The position numbers were made by a program, and so were the translations under genes. This document shows positions 6,407 to 11,369 of a stretch of DNA of 18,490 bases, in pieces. The DNA is from JBAZGH01 sp041652935 (lineage in GTDB: Bacteria; Patescibacteriota; Patescibacteriia; Patescibacteriales; XYC2-FULL-47-12). The stretch is taken from assembly GCA_041652935.1 (NCBI GenBank), contig JBAZGH010000019.1, positions 1-18,490 of the forward strand, in the 5' to 3' direction. The notes below the pieces were generated by a model that saw nothing but the letters and a program-made list of their open reading frames with translations, searched no databases and had not been told where the DNA came from. Each line of letters begins with the position of its first letter. Position 1 is the first letter of the stretch.

Positions 6407-6415
6407 ATATCCACA
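6407..6415. promoter_or_regulatory. DnaA box between dnaA and rpmH
   Basis: ATATCCACA matches the consensus TTATCCACA at eight of nine positions. It lies about 60 bases upstream of the dnaA start, close to where a dnaA promoter would be (weak TATACT on the minus strand near 6380). It may serve autoregulation. Confidence 0.5.
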
Positions 6416-6458
6416 AAAGTTTATAAGCTGTTTACAGTTAGTTAATAACTTCATTAAA

Positions 6459-6487
6459 TTGACTTTGTTTGTCGTTGGTGTTATTAT
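6459..6487 (+). promoter_or_regulatory. Promoter of rpmH-rnpA-yidD-yidC
   Basis: TTGACT (6459-6464), a 17-base spacer and TATTAT (6482-6487), about 90 bases before the rpmH ATG. Confidence 0.65.
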
Positions 6488-6530
6488 TGTATTGTTATAA
6501 ATTATATTATAAGATGAACATTCAATAATT

Positions 6531-6569
6531 AACAATTAACCAAATTTGTTAATTGTTACTTGTTAATTG
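6531..6569 (+). promoter_or_regulatory. Hairpin in the rpmH leader
   Basis: AACAATTAAC (6531-6540) and GTTAATTGTT (6548-6557) form a perfect 10-bp stem with a 7-base loop. A second copy of GTTAATTG (6562-6569) could compete for the same 5' arm. All pairs but two are A-T, so the structure is weak; a regulatory role is a guess. Confidence 0.3.
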
Positions 6570-6576
6570 TATTTAT

Positions 6577-6714
6577 ATGCCAAAAAGAACATACCAGCCA
6601 AATGCTAAAAAAGCTAAAAAAAAGCACGGATTTATGAAAAGGATGAGCACAAAAAACGGCCGCACTGTTTTAAAAAGCCGCCGGGACAAGGGGCGCAAAT
6701 CTTTGAGTAAATAA
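6577..6714 (+). CDS. rpmH: Ribosomal protein bL34
   Basis: A 45-residue highly basic protein beginning MPKRTYQPNAKKAKKKHGF and ending KGRKSLSK, with the family signatures KRTYQP, HGF..RM and GR.VL..RR.KGR. It is a component of the large ribosomal subunit. It has the normal length for bL34 and the conserved position between dnaA and rnpA. The stop is one base before the rnpA ATG, so the two are surely cotranscribed. No SD precedes the ATG. Confidence 0.96.
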   Translation: MPKRTYQPNAKKAKKKHGFMKRMSTKNGRTVLKSRRDKGRKSLSK

Positions 6715-6715
6715 T

Positions 6716-7078
6716 ATGCTGAATAAAAAAAACAAAATATACAAAAAAAAAGAAAAAGAGGATGTTTTTAGGGGGGGAAAATCTAGTTTTAACAATTTTT
6801 TAGGAGTTAGGGCGCTGAAAACAGATAGTAAAGACACTCGTTTTGTTATAGTAGTTTCAGCTAGGGTTAGTAAAAAAGCAGTTGAAAGAAATAAAATTAA
6901 AAGGCAATTGAACGAGGTCGCCCGTTTAAATTTAAAATTATTACAGCCGGGCTACGATTTTTTTATTTTAGCTCTGCCCCCAATAATTAATAAAAACTTT
7001 CACGAAATAGAGGGAATCTTTCTTTTCCATTGCAAGAAATTAAAAACAACCATTTTAAAAACTCAACATAATGCATAG
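6716..7078 (+). CDS. rnpA: Ribonuclease P protein component
   Basis: This 120-residue basic protein is the protein subunit of RNase P, which trims the 5' leader of tRNA precursors together with the RnpB RNA (not in this window). The diagnostic RNR-type motif is present as VSKKAVERNKIKRQLNEVAR (about residues 51-70), preceded by a beta strand RFVIVVSARV and followed by PGYDFFILALPP. It lies one base after rpmH and overlaps yidD by 8 bases. The N-terminus is unusually Lys-rich. No SD; translation may be coupled to rpmH. Confidence 0.93.
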   Translation: MLNKKNKIYKKKEKEDVFRGGKSSFNNFLGVRALKTDSKDTRFVIVVSARVSKKAVERNKIKRQLNEVARLNLKLLQPGYDFFILALPPIINKNFHEIEGIFLFHCKKLKTTILKTQHNA

Positions 7079-7325
7079 CATTAAATATTATCCGCGTTGC
7101 TTTCTCATTAAAATAATAAAAATATACCAAAAAACCATTTCTTTCGACCACGGTTGGTTTAAATTTTTTTTCCCGCATGGTTATTGTCGTTTTTATCCGT
7201 CATGCTCTGAATATGGCATCCGGGCAATAGATAAATATGGTATTATAGGGGGAGGAATAAAAACTATTTGGCGAATATTGCGCTGCAATCCGTGGAGCAA
7301 TGGGGGTATGGATGAAGTAAATTAG
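7071..7325 (+). CDS. yidD: Membrane protein insertion efficiency factor YidD
   Basis: This 84-residue protein carries the YidD signature: IKIIKIYQKTIS, then YCRFYPSCSEYGIRAIDKYG with three-residue-spaced aromatic and Cys residues, and the C-terminal ILRCNPWSNGGMDEV. YidD is a small peripheral protein thought to help YidC insert inner-membrane proteins. The start ATG overlaps the last codons and stop of rnpA (7071-7078), so translation is coupled. Position between rnpA and yidC is the conserved arrangement. Length is normal. Confidence 0.93.
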   Translation: MHSIKYYPRCFLIKIIKIYQKTISFDHGWFKFFFPHGYCRFYPSCSEYGIRAIDKYGIIGGGIKTIWRILRCNPWSNGGMDEVN

Positions 7326-7327
7326 CA

Positions 7328-7360
7328 GAAAGTTAAAAAGCACAACAACTTTTAACTTTC
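7328..7360 (+). promoter_or_regulatory. Hairpin between yidD and yidC
   Basis: GAAAGTTAAAAAG (7328-7340) pairs with CTTTTAACTTTC (7349-7360) with one bulge and an 8-base loop. A further CTTTTAACT copy follows near 7372. There is no T tract, so it is more likely a processing or stability element than a terminator. Confidence 0.4.
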
Positions 7361-7387
7361 CAACTTTTAAGCTTTTAACTAATTTTT

Positions 7388-8143
7388 ATGGCCGAAATAT
7401 TTCAAACATTATTTTATCAGCCGATATTAAATTTATTGGTTTTTTTATATAATATAATTCCGGGAAATGATATCGGCGTCGCGATTATTGCTTTGACGGC
7501 TTTAATTAGGTTGGTTTTATTTCCTTTAAATCAGCAGTCAATAAAATCACAAAAAGCGCTTCAGGATATTCAGCCGAAAATCGAAGAATTGAAAAGGCAA
7601 TATGGGAGCAATAAACAAGAGTTGGGCAAGGCGATGATGGAGCTTTATAAAGAACAAAAAGTAAATCCATTTTCTTCCTGCCTGCCGCTTTTAATTCAAT
7701 TTCCTTTTTTAATCGCCGTTTTTTATGTTTTTCGGGATGGTTTAACGGGTGGTTCTTTAGATTTAGTTTATAGTTTTATAAAACGCCCGGATGCTATCAA
7801 CGTTATTACTTTGGGTTTTTTTGACCTTTCAAAACCCAGTCCTATCCTTGCGATTTTAGCCGGTTTAGCGCAATTTTGGCAGGCAAAAATGATGATGGCA
7901 AAAAGGCCGCCGAAACAATTGCAGGGCAAACCGGGCGCAAAAGATGAGGATATGATGGCTATTATGAATAAACAAATGATTTATTTTATGCCGGCAATCA
8001 CTGTTTTTATTGGTTTAACCTTTCCTGGCGGGCTTACTCTTTATTGGCTGACAACAACGCTTTTAATGGGTCTGCAGCAGTTATATATATTTAAAAAGGA
8101 CAAAAAAGACAAGGAAGCAGTAGTAGAAGTAATGGATAAGTAA
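7388..8143 (+). CDS. yidC: Membrane protein insertase YidC (short form)
   Basis: This 251-residue protein has only the conserved core of the YidC/Oxa1/Alb3 family, without the large periplasmic domain of proteobacterial YidC. An N-terminal helix is followed by GNDIGVAIIALTALIRLVLFP with the conserved Arg (Arg41) of the hydrophilic groove. Next come a cytosolic coiled-coil hairpin (QKALQDIQPKIEELKRQYG...ELYKEQKVNP), three more helices including LPLLIQFPFLIAVFYVFRDGL, and a basic tail. It inserts membrane proteins alone or with SecYEG. It is last in the rpmH-rnpA-yidD-yidC unit, with a convergent terminator after it. No SD. Confidence 0.94.
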   Translation: MAEIFQTLFYQPILNLLVFLYNIIPGNDIGVAIIALTALIRLVLFPLNQQSIKSQKALQDIQPKIEELKRQYGSNKQELGKAMMELYKEQKVNPFSSCLPLLIQFPFLIAVFYVFRDGLTGGSLDLVYSFIKRPDAINVITLGFFDLSKPSPILAILAGLAQFWQAKMMMAKRPPKQLQGKPGAKDEDMMAIMNKQMIYFMPAITVFIGLTFPGGLTLYWLTTTLLMGLQQLYIFKKDKKDKEAVVEVMDK

Positions 8144-8212
8144 TAAAAAACCACAAATTACAAATATCATACAAATATATATTTACTTGAAATTTGTAAT
8201 TTGTAGTTTTTA
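8144..8212. terminator. Bidirectional terminator between yidC and gene 8210-8944
   Basis: ACAAATTACAAAT (8153-8165) and ATTTGTAATTTGT (8192-8204) are perfect 13-bp complements, flanked by AAAAA on the left and TTTTT on the right. The loop is long (26 bases) and the stem AT-rich. It sits between two convergent genes, so it can serve both. Confidence 0.6.
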
Positions 8213-8944
8213 GAATATTCTCTCTTTTCCCACTATTATTTTTAATTTTCCCTTTGCCGTCCCAATTTGGGCCGGCGTTTTTATTTCCATTGAATTATCA
8301 ATAATAAAATTTTTATGTATGAGATTATTAACAATAATATTATTGCTCTGGATAAAGCTTTTATTAATGTTTCTGGTTATAATTCCCCCCTGGGCAACAG
8401 TAATATATAATTCTAGAAGTCCGTCGCGCGGGTTGCTTTTATTATTTTTTTGTTCAATATCCAGATTAATAATTTTAATTTTTCCCGGCCCCGTCGGTTC
8501 AATTGTATATTGATTATTGATTTCAATAATGGTTTCTTTGTTTTGTATTTCAGCCGAAGATACAAAATATTGGCCATTTATAACGCCAAGGTCAATCGTT
8601 TCCATCAGCCGGGCTGATAATATATTACAGGCCTCATCTTCATCCTTAATGCCGAAAGAGCGGGAAATTTCATTATTAACTCCCACCGGAATGATTCCAA
8701 CCGGTATGGGCAAGCTTTCAAGAGAATTGATTATTTGGTTTAGGGTATTGTTATTTCCTATGGCCACTACAGTTTTTGGATTATTTTTCAGTTCATCACG
8801 AACAATGCTGGTTAAGCTTTTTAAGGGCCCAACATGGCAATTTTTTCCGTTTAAACCAAGGTCGGTCAGCCGAGTTTCAATTTTAGCGACTATTTTTTCG
8901 TATTTTTTCTGGTTTAAAAAATAATCAAATATATAAACATGCAT
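8210..8944 (-). CDS. Diacylglycerol/sphingosine-kinase-like protein with degenerate active site
   Basis: This 244-residue protein follows the N-terminal pattern of the diacylglycerol kinase catalytic-domain family (DgkB/LCB5): beta-alpha units, then VVAIGNNNTLNQIINSL (about 59-75), then LPIPVGIIPVGVNNEISRSFGI, then a beta-rich C-terminal domain. Active members read GGDGTLNEV and GTGND. Here these are GNNNT (63-67) and GVNNE (88-92), so the acidic residue and glycines needed for nucleotide binding and catalysis are replaced. It is therefore likely a non-catalytic homologue or one with altered chemistry. It lies 21 bases downstream of the bactofilin gene on the same strand, probably in one operon. 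No signal peptide. Confidence 0.65.
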   Translation of the reverse strand: MHVYIFDYFLNQKKYEKIVAKIETRLTDLGLNGKNCHVGPLKSLTSIVRDELKNNPKTVVAIGNNNTLNQIINSLESLPIPVGIIPVGVNNEISRSFGIKDEDEACNILSARLMETIDLGVINGQYFVSSAEIQNKETIIEINNQYTIEPTGPGKIKIINLDIEQKNNKSNPRDGLLELYITVAQGGIITRNINKSFIQSNNIIVNNLIHKNFIIDNSMEIKTPAQIGTAKGKLKIIVGKERIF

Positions 8945-8965
8945 AAAAATCCAATATTTATAATT

Positions 8966-9385
8966 TTAAGCTTCAATTTCTTCTTCCGCGCCATTTATTG
9001 TTCTTCCATTATCTTTCTTATCATCTTTTATTTTAATTCCTTCATTCATCGTGCATTTTCCGCTAAAGAAGGCGCCCCTGGCAATGCAGATTGTTCCGGT
9101 TTCAATATCCCCCAAAATTTTAGCTCCGACGGTTAATTCAAGATCGCCCTTAATATTTACGTCGCCCTTGATTTCACCGCTGATAATAGCATTCTCCGCG
9201 GCTACTGATGCCTCTATTTTTGATTTGTCCCCCACCCTTAAGTTCCCGTCAGTTTTAACGCTTCCCCTTACTACTCCCTCAATAATTAAATTTCCCTGCC
9301 CCACAAAATCACCCTCTACTTTTACCGAGGGGCCTATAATTGTTTCCGCCTCCTTAAAATCGCTGTTTTTATCAGTTTTGAACAT
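8966..9385 (-). CDS. Bactofilin (polymer-forming cytoskeletal protein)
   Basis: This 139-residue protein has the bactofilin/DUF583 right-handed beta-helix. It starts TIIGPSVKVEGDFVGQGNLIIEG and continues with short repeats such as VRGSVKTDGNLRVG, EIKGDVNIKGDLELTVGAKILGDI and TICIARGAFFSGKC, flanked by charged disordered ends. Bactofilins self-assemble into filaments without nucleotide and organise cell-shape, envelope or appendage proteins. It is the first gene of a probable two-gene unit with the kinase-like protein, driven by a strong promoter at 9415-9443. No SD precedes the ATG. Confidence 0.92.
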   Translation of the reverse strand: MFKTDKNSDFKEAETIIGPSVKVEGDFVGQGNLIIEGVVRGSVKTDGNLRVGDKSKIEASVAAENAIISGEIKGDVNIKGDLELTVGAKILGDIETGTICIARGAFFSGKCTMNEGIKIKDDKKDNGRTINGAEEEIEA

Positions 9386-9414
9386 AGTTTTATTTTTAAT
9401 GTTTTAGTAGTTAC

Positions 9415-9443
9415 ATTTTAGGTCTTATTAGTACTGTTGTCAA
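9415..9443 (-). promoter_or_regulatory. Bactofilin promoter
   Basis: On the minus strand TTGACA (9443-9438), 17 bases, TAAAAT (9420-9415), about 30 bases before the ATG. Its -35 box overlaps the -35 box of the divergent tRNA-Arg promoter. Confidence 0.7.
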
Positions 9444-9465
9444 AGATGATTTTGTAATATATTAT
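9437..9465 (+). promoter_or_regulatory. tRNA-Arg(CCT) promoter
   Basis: TTGTCA (9437-9442), 17 bases, TATTAT (9460-9465), with the tRNA 5' end 22 bases after the -10 box. It overlaps the opposite-strand bactofilin -35 box by five bases. Confidence 0.65.
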
Positions 9466-9486
9466 GAAATATAGCAAGGATGAGCA

Positions 9487-9558
9487 GCCTTCGTAGTTCA
9501 ATGGATAGAACGGAGATCTCCTAAGTCTTAAATCCAGGTTCGATTCCTGGCGAGGGCA
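9487..9558 (+). tRNA. tRNA-Arg(CCT)
   Basis: The 72-base cloverleaf has an acceptor GCCTTCG/CGAGGGC with one G-U pair and a D arm with GTTC/GAAC. The anticodon stem GAGAT/GTCTT surrounds the loop CTCCTAA (anticodon CCT, reads AGG), and the T arm is CCAGG-TTCGATT-CCTGG. The anticodon stem has two G-U pairs and is weaker than in the second Arg tRNA. The 3' CCA is not encoded. Confidence 0.92.
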
Positions 9559-9599
9559 CAAAAATTGAAAAATAAAAAAGTCTACATATCTCTGGACAT

Positions 9600-9847
9600 T
9601 ATTTGTTATTAATAGTTATTAACATTTTTGTGGATAATATTAACATTTTGTGGATAACTATGTAATAAAAGTCCACTAAATAGTGGACTATAAAAATATA
9701 TTTAACGTTTATTGTCCACATTTTTCTAGACTTTCAGTAGTGGAAAAGTTATATAGACAAGATATAAAAATAGTGATATTTTATATACATTATCGTGTTT
9801 AAAAATTTAAAAATTAAAGCATTATTTAAAAATTAAAAATTAATTTT
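9600..9847. other. Candidate replication origin (oriC): DnaA-box cluster and AT-rich region
   Basis: Two perfect DnaA boxes TGTGGATAA (9629-9637, 9649-9657) lie in a tandem repeat TTAACATTTT(T)GTGGATAA, exactly 20 bases apart and in the same orientation. A third, inverted box TTGTCCACA (9712-9720) matches eight of nine positions. Between them is a perfect palindrome AGTCCACTA-AA-TAGTGGACT (9670-9689). From 9721 to 9847 the DNA is very AT-rich, with runs such as TTTAAAAATT, suitable as an unwinding region. It lies about 3.3 kb from dnaA, between two tRNA genes, and has no coding potential. These are the only perfect boxes I find in the window. Confidence 0.65.
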
Positions 9848-9921
9848 GGGCCTTTAGCTCAGTTGGCTAGAGCACTTCCATGGCATGGAAGGGGTCAAGG
9901 GTTCAAGTCCCTTAAGGTCCA
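9848..9921 (+). tRNA. tRNA-Ala(GGC)
   Basis: The 74-base cloverleaf has an acceptor GGGCCTT/AAGGTCC with one G-U pair and a D arm AGCTCAGTTGGCTAGAGC. The anticodon stem CTTCC/GGAAG encloses the loop ATGGCAT (anticodon GGC, reads GCC), and the T arm is AAGGG-TTCAAGT-CCCTT. Discriminator A; CCA is not encoded. A terminator follows at once. Confidence 0.94.
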
Positions 9922-9929
9922 CACAATAT

Positions 9930-9969
9930 AAAAGCACCCAGTCTTTTACAAGAATTAGGTGCTTTTGTT
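9930..9969 (+). terminator. Terminator after tRNA-Ala
   Basis: AAAAGCACC (9930-9938) pairs with GGTGCTTTT (9958-9966), and a T-rich tail follows (TTTTGTTTT). Confidence 0.8.
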
Positions 9970-10261
9970 TTACGCATAACTTAAATAGATAATCGAATAA
10001 CAAGTATAGTTTTTAAAAAACAAAAAGACTATTAATTTATACCCCCGTGGTCTTAGATTCAAGTTTTTTTGCAAATAGCACGACCCACGCATGGGTCCTG
10101 TTAAGCGTAAAATGATTTATATTATTAAGTCGCCACCCGTTCTATTTAGCGACGATTAACCCAACAGTGATCATGCGTTTGCCATATTCTCATCTTTGCT
10201 ATCCATCGAAAAAAATTTGATATATTGTGTATAATATCACATATATTAAACAATTTGTCAA
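9968..10261. other. Hairpin-rich intergenic region, possible structured RNA on the minus strand
   Basis: No gene is recognised. Structures seen: a 13-bp inverted repeat with one mismatch, TTTTACGC(A/T)TAAC (9968-9980 and the complement of 10100-10112); hairpin GACCCA-CGCA-TGGGTC (10082-10097); hairpin GTCGC/GCGAC (10129-10153); and a distant pair ACGCATG/CATGCGT (10087-10093, 10172-10178) that competes with the GACCCA hairpin. A minus-strand -35 TTGACA (10261-10256) with TATTAT or GATATT downstream could drive a transcript leftward, ending in a T-rich run near 10025. No conserved RNA family (SRP, RNase P, tmRNA, 6S) is recognisable to me. Confidence 0.35.
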
Positions 10262-10282
10262 GTTCATATAAAATATTTGATC

Positions 10283-10310
10283 TTGCGTTTTTTTAAGATT
10301 GTGCTATAAT
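10283..10310 (+). promoter_or_regulatory. rpsO-NYN-pnp promoter
   Basis: TTGCGT (10283-10288), 16 bases, and a consensus TATAAT (10305-10310). This gives a leader of about 70 bases before the rpsO ATG. A second TATAAT at 10230-10235 lacks a convincing -35 box. Confidence 0.65.
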
Positions 10311-10342
10311 TACCTTGTTATTTAATAATATGCTTTTTCTTG

Positions 10343-10369
10343 GTATTTTGGCTAATGCTAGCCATATAC
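10343..10369 (+). promoter_or_regulatory. Hairpin in the rpsO leader
   Basis: GGCTA-ATGC-TAGCC (10350-10363) is extended outward by GTAT/ATAC (10343-10346, 10366-10369) across a small internal loop, 20 bases before the rpsO ATG. S15 regulates its own mRNA through varied leader structures in many bacteria, so this is a candidate autoregulatory site; no sequence match to a known class is claimed. Confidence 0.4.
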
Positions 10370-10389
10370 TCGGATCATAGCGCAAATTT

Positions 10390-10779
10390 ATGTTAGACAA
10401 AAAAATCAAACAAAGGATTATTAACAAATTTAAGACCCATGAAAAAGACACCGGGTCTTCACAGGTTCAAATTGCGATTTTAACAGAGGAAATTAAGCAG
10501 TTAACCGAGCATTTAAGCCGCCACAAGCACGACCATTCTTCACGAAGGGGTTTGCTAAGAAAAGTTTCAGAGCGGCGCAAATTATTAAAATATTTACAAA
10601 AAGAAGACGAAAAAGCTTTTAAAGAGCTGGTTATTAAATTAAAACTAAGAATCGGTAAAAAAATGTTTGAAGAAGCAGAGGAAGAAAAAAGAAAAGAGCG
10701 GGAAGAGCTGGATGCTATTAAAAAAGCGGCAGAAGAGAAAGAGGCGGAAGAAGAGGAAGCTTTAAATAAAGAGGAATAA
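10390..10779 (+). CDS. rpsO: Ribosomal protein uS15 with acidic C-terminal extension
   Basis: Residues 1-89 match S15: FKTHEKDTGSSQVQIAILTEEI, HLSRHKHDHSSRRGLLRKVSERRKLLKYLQ, then LKLRIG. S15 binds the central domain of 16S rRNA and nucleates small-subunit assembly. The usual bacterial length is about 89 residues. Here 40 more follow (90-129), almost all Glu, Lys, Ala and Arg (for example EEAEEEKRKEREEL), predicted as one long charged helix or coiled coil. It is first in a unit with the NYN protein (3-base gap) and pnp, as in the widespread rpsO-pnp pairing. No SD before the ATG. Confidence 0.95.
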   Translation: MLDKKIKQRIINKFKTHEKDTGSSQVQIAILTEEIKQLTEHLSRHKHDHSSRRGLLRKVSERRKLLKYLQKEDEKAFKELVIKLKLRIGKKMFEEAEEEKRKEREELDAIKKAAEEKEAEEEEALNKEE

Positions 10780-10782
10780 TTT

Positions 10783-11277
10783 ATGATAAAACACAAGGAG
10801 CAACGAGTGGGAGTATTGGTCGATGTGTCCAATATGTACCATTCGGCAAAAAATTTATACAAGCGCAACGTTGATTTTAGCGAGGTTTTAAAAACAGCGG
10901 TTGCCGGCCGGAAGTTAATTAGGGCGATTGCTTACGCGATTAAAACTAAAACCGGCGAAGAAGAGCCATTTTTAGATGCTTTAGTAAAACAGGGCTTTGA
11001 GGTTAGAGTAAAAGATCTGCAGATCTTTTTATCTGGAGTTAAAAAAGCGGATTGGGATGTCGGCATTACTGTTGATGCCATTAAATTGGCTGATAATATG
11101 GATGTTATAGTTTTAGTAACAGGAGACGGTGATTATTTGCCGTTAGTCGAGTATTTACAGCACACCAAAGGATGTTTAGTTGAAGTGGTTGCGTTCCAAA
11201 AAACCTGTTCATCAAAACTAATGGAGACCGCGGATGATTTTATTGATCTGGGCGAGTATAAAAAATATTTAAAATAA
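10783..11277 (+). CDS. NYN-domain protein (LabA/DUF88 type), putative ribonuclease
   Basis: This 164-residue protein is a NYN domain, a PIN-like metal-dependent nuclease fold. The first strand GVLVDVSNMYHSAKNLY holds Asp14 and Asn17. The middle motif KADWDVGITVDAIKLAD holds Asp90, Asp92 and Asp98, and LVTGDGDYLPLVEYL holds Asp115 and Asp117. These acidic residues are the ones expected to bind Mg2+. Members act on RNA in several lineages; the exact substrate here is unknown. The gene follows rpsO by 3 bases with a weak SD (AGAGGA) inside the rpsO end, and precedes pnp, placing it in an RNA-processing operon. No membrane segment. Confidence 0.82.
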   Translation: MIKHKEQRVGVLVDVSNMYHSAKNLYKRNVDFSEVLKTAVAGRKLIRAIAYAIKTKTGEEEPFLDALVKQGFEVRVKDLQIFLSGVKKADWDVGITVDAIKLADNMDVIVLVTGDGDYLPLVEYLQHTKGCLVEVVAFQKTCSSKLMETADDFIDLGEYKKYLK

Positions 11278-11286
11278 ATTATTAAA

Positions 11287-11358
11287 GTGTTTTGCCCACC
11301 AAACACATAGGCAGTGATAAAAATTTATCGCGAGTCTGTAGTTTGTTGGCCAAAACAC
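11287..11358 (+). promoter_or_regulatory. Extended leader hairpin upstream of pnp
   Basis: GTGTTTTG (11287-11294) pairs perfectly with CAAAACAC (11351-11358). After one mismatch the stem continues with CCA/TGG (11296-11298, 11347-11349) and CAAAC/GTTTG (11300-11304, 11341-11345), then CAG/CTG and an AT palindrome GATAAAAATTTATC (11316-11329) at the tip. The stem ends 11 bases before the pnp ATG. In E. coli a long pnp leader stem-loop is cut by RNase III and mediates PNPase autoregulation; the same architecture is inferred here. Confidence 0.6.
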
Positions 11359-11369
11359 CAAGGAAAATT

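Noticed and set aside
9970..9997. dif-like sequence (TTTACGCATAA with a 6-base centre)
   Set aside because: The left half resembles a XerC arm, but the right half does not match a XerD arm.
9974..10106. GCATAAC ... GTTAAGC, 133 bp apart, like integron attC outer boxes
   Set aside because: The inner arms next to the boxes are not complementary, and the flanking match extends outward (TTTTACGC) rather than inward, so it is reported only as an inverted repeat.
10171..10206. Minus-strand mini-frame MDSKDENMANA resembling a tmRNA proteolysis tag
   Set aside because: No tRNA-like acceptor or T arm and no GGTTTCGACG-type 5' element is found on either side, and the tag does not end in the usual LAA. 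I do not call a tmRNA.
11292..11369. TTG start giving PNPase 26 extra residues
   Set aside because: The extension is the leader hairpin, has no family match, and the ATG at 11370 has AAGGA and aligns with PNPase N-termini.
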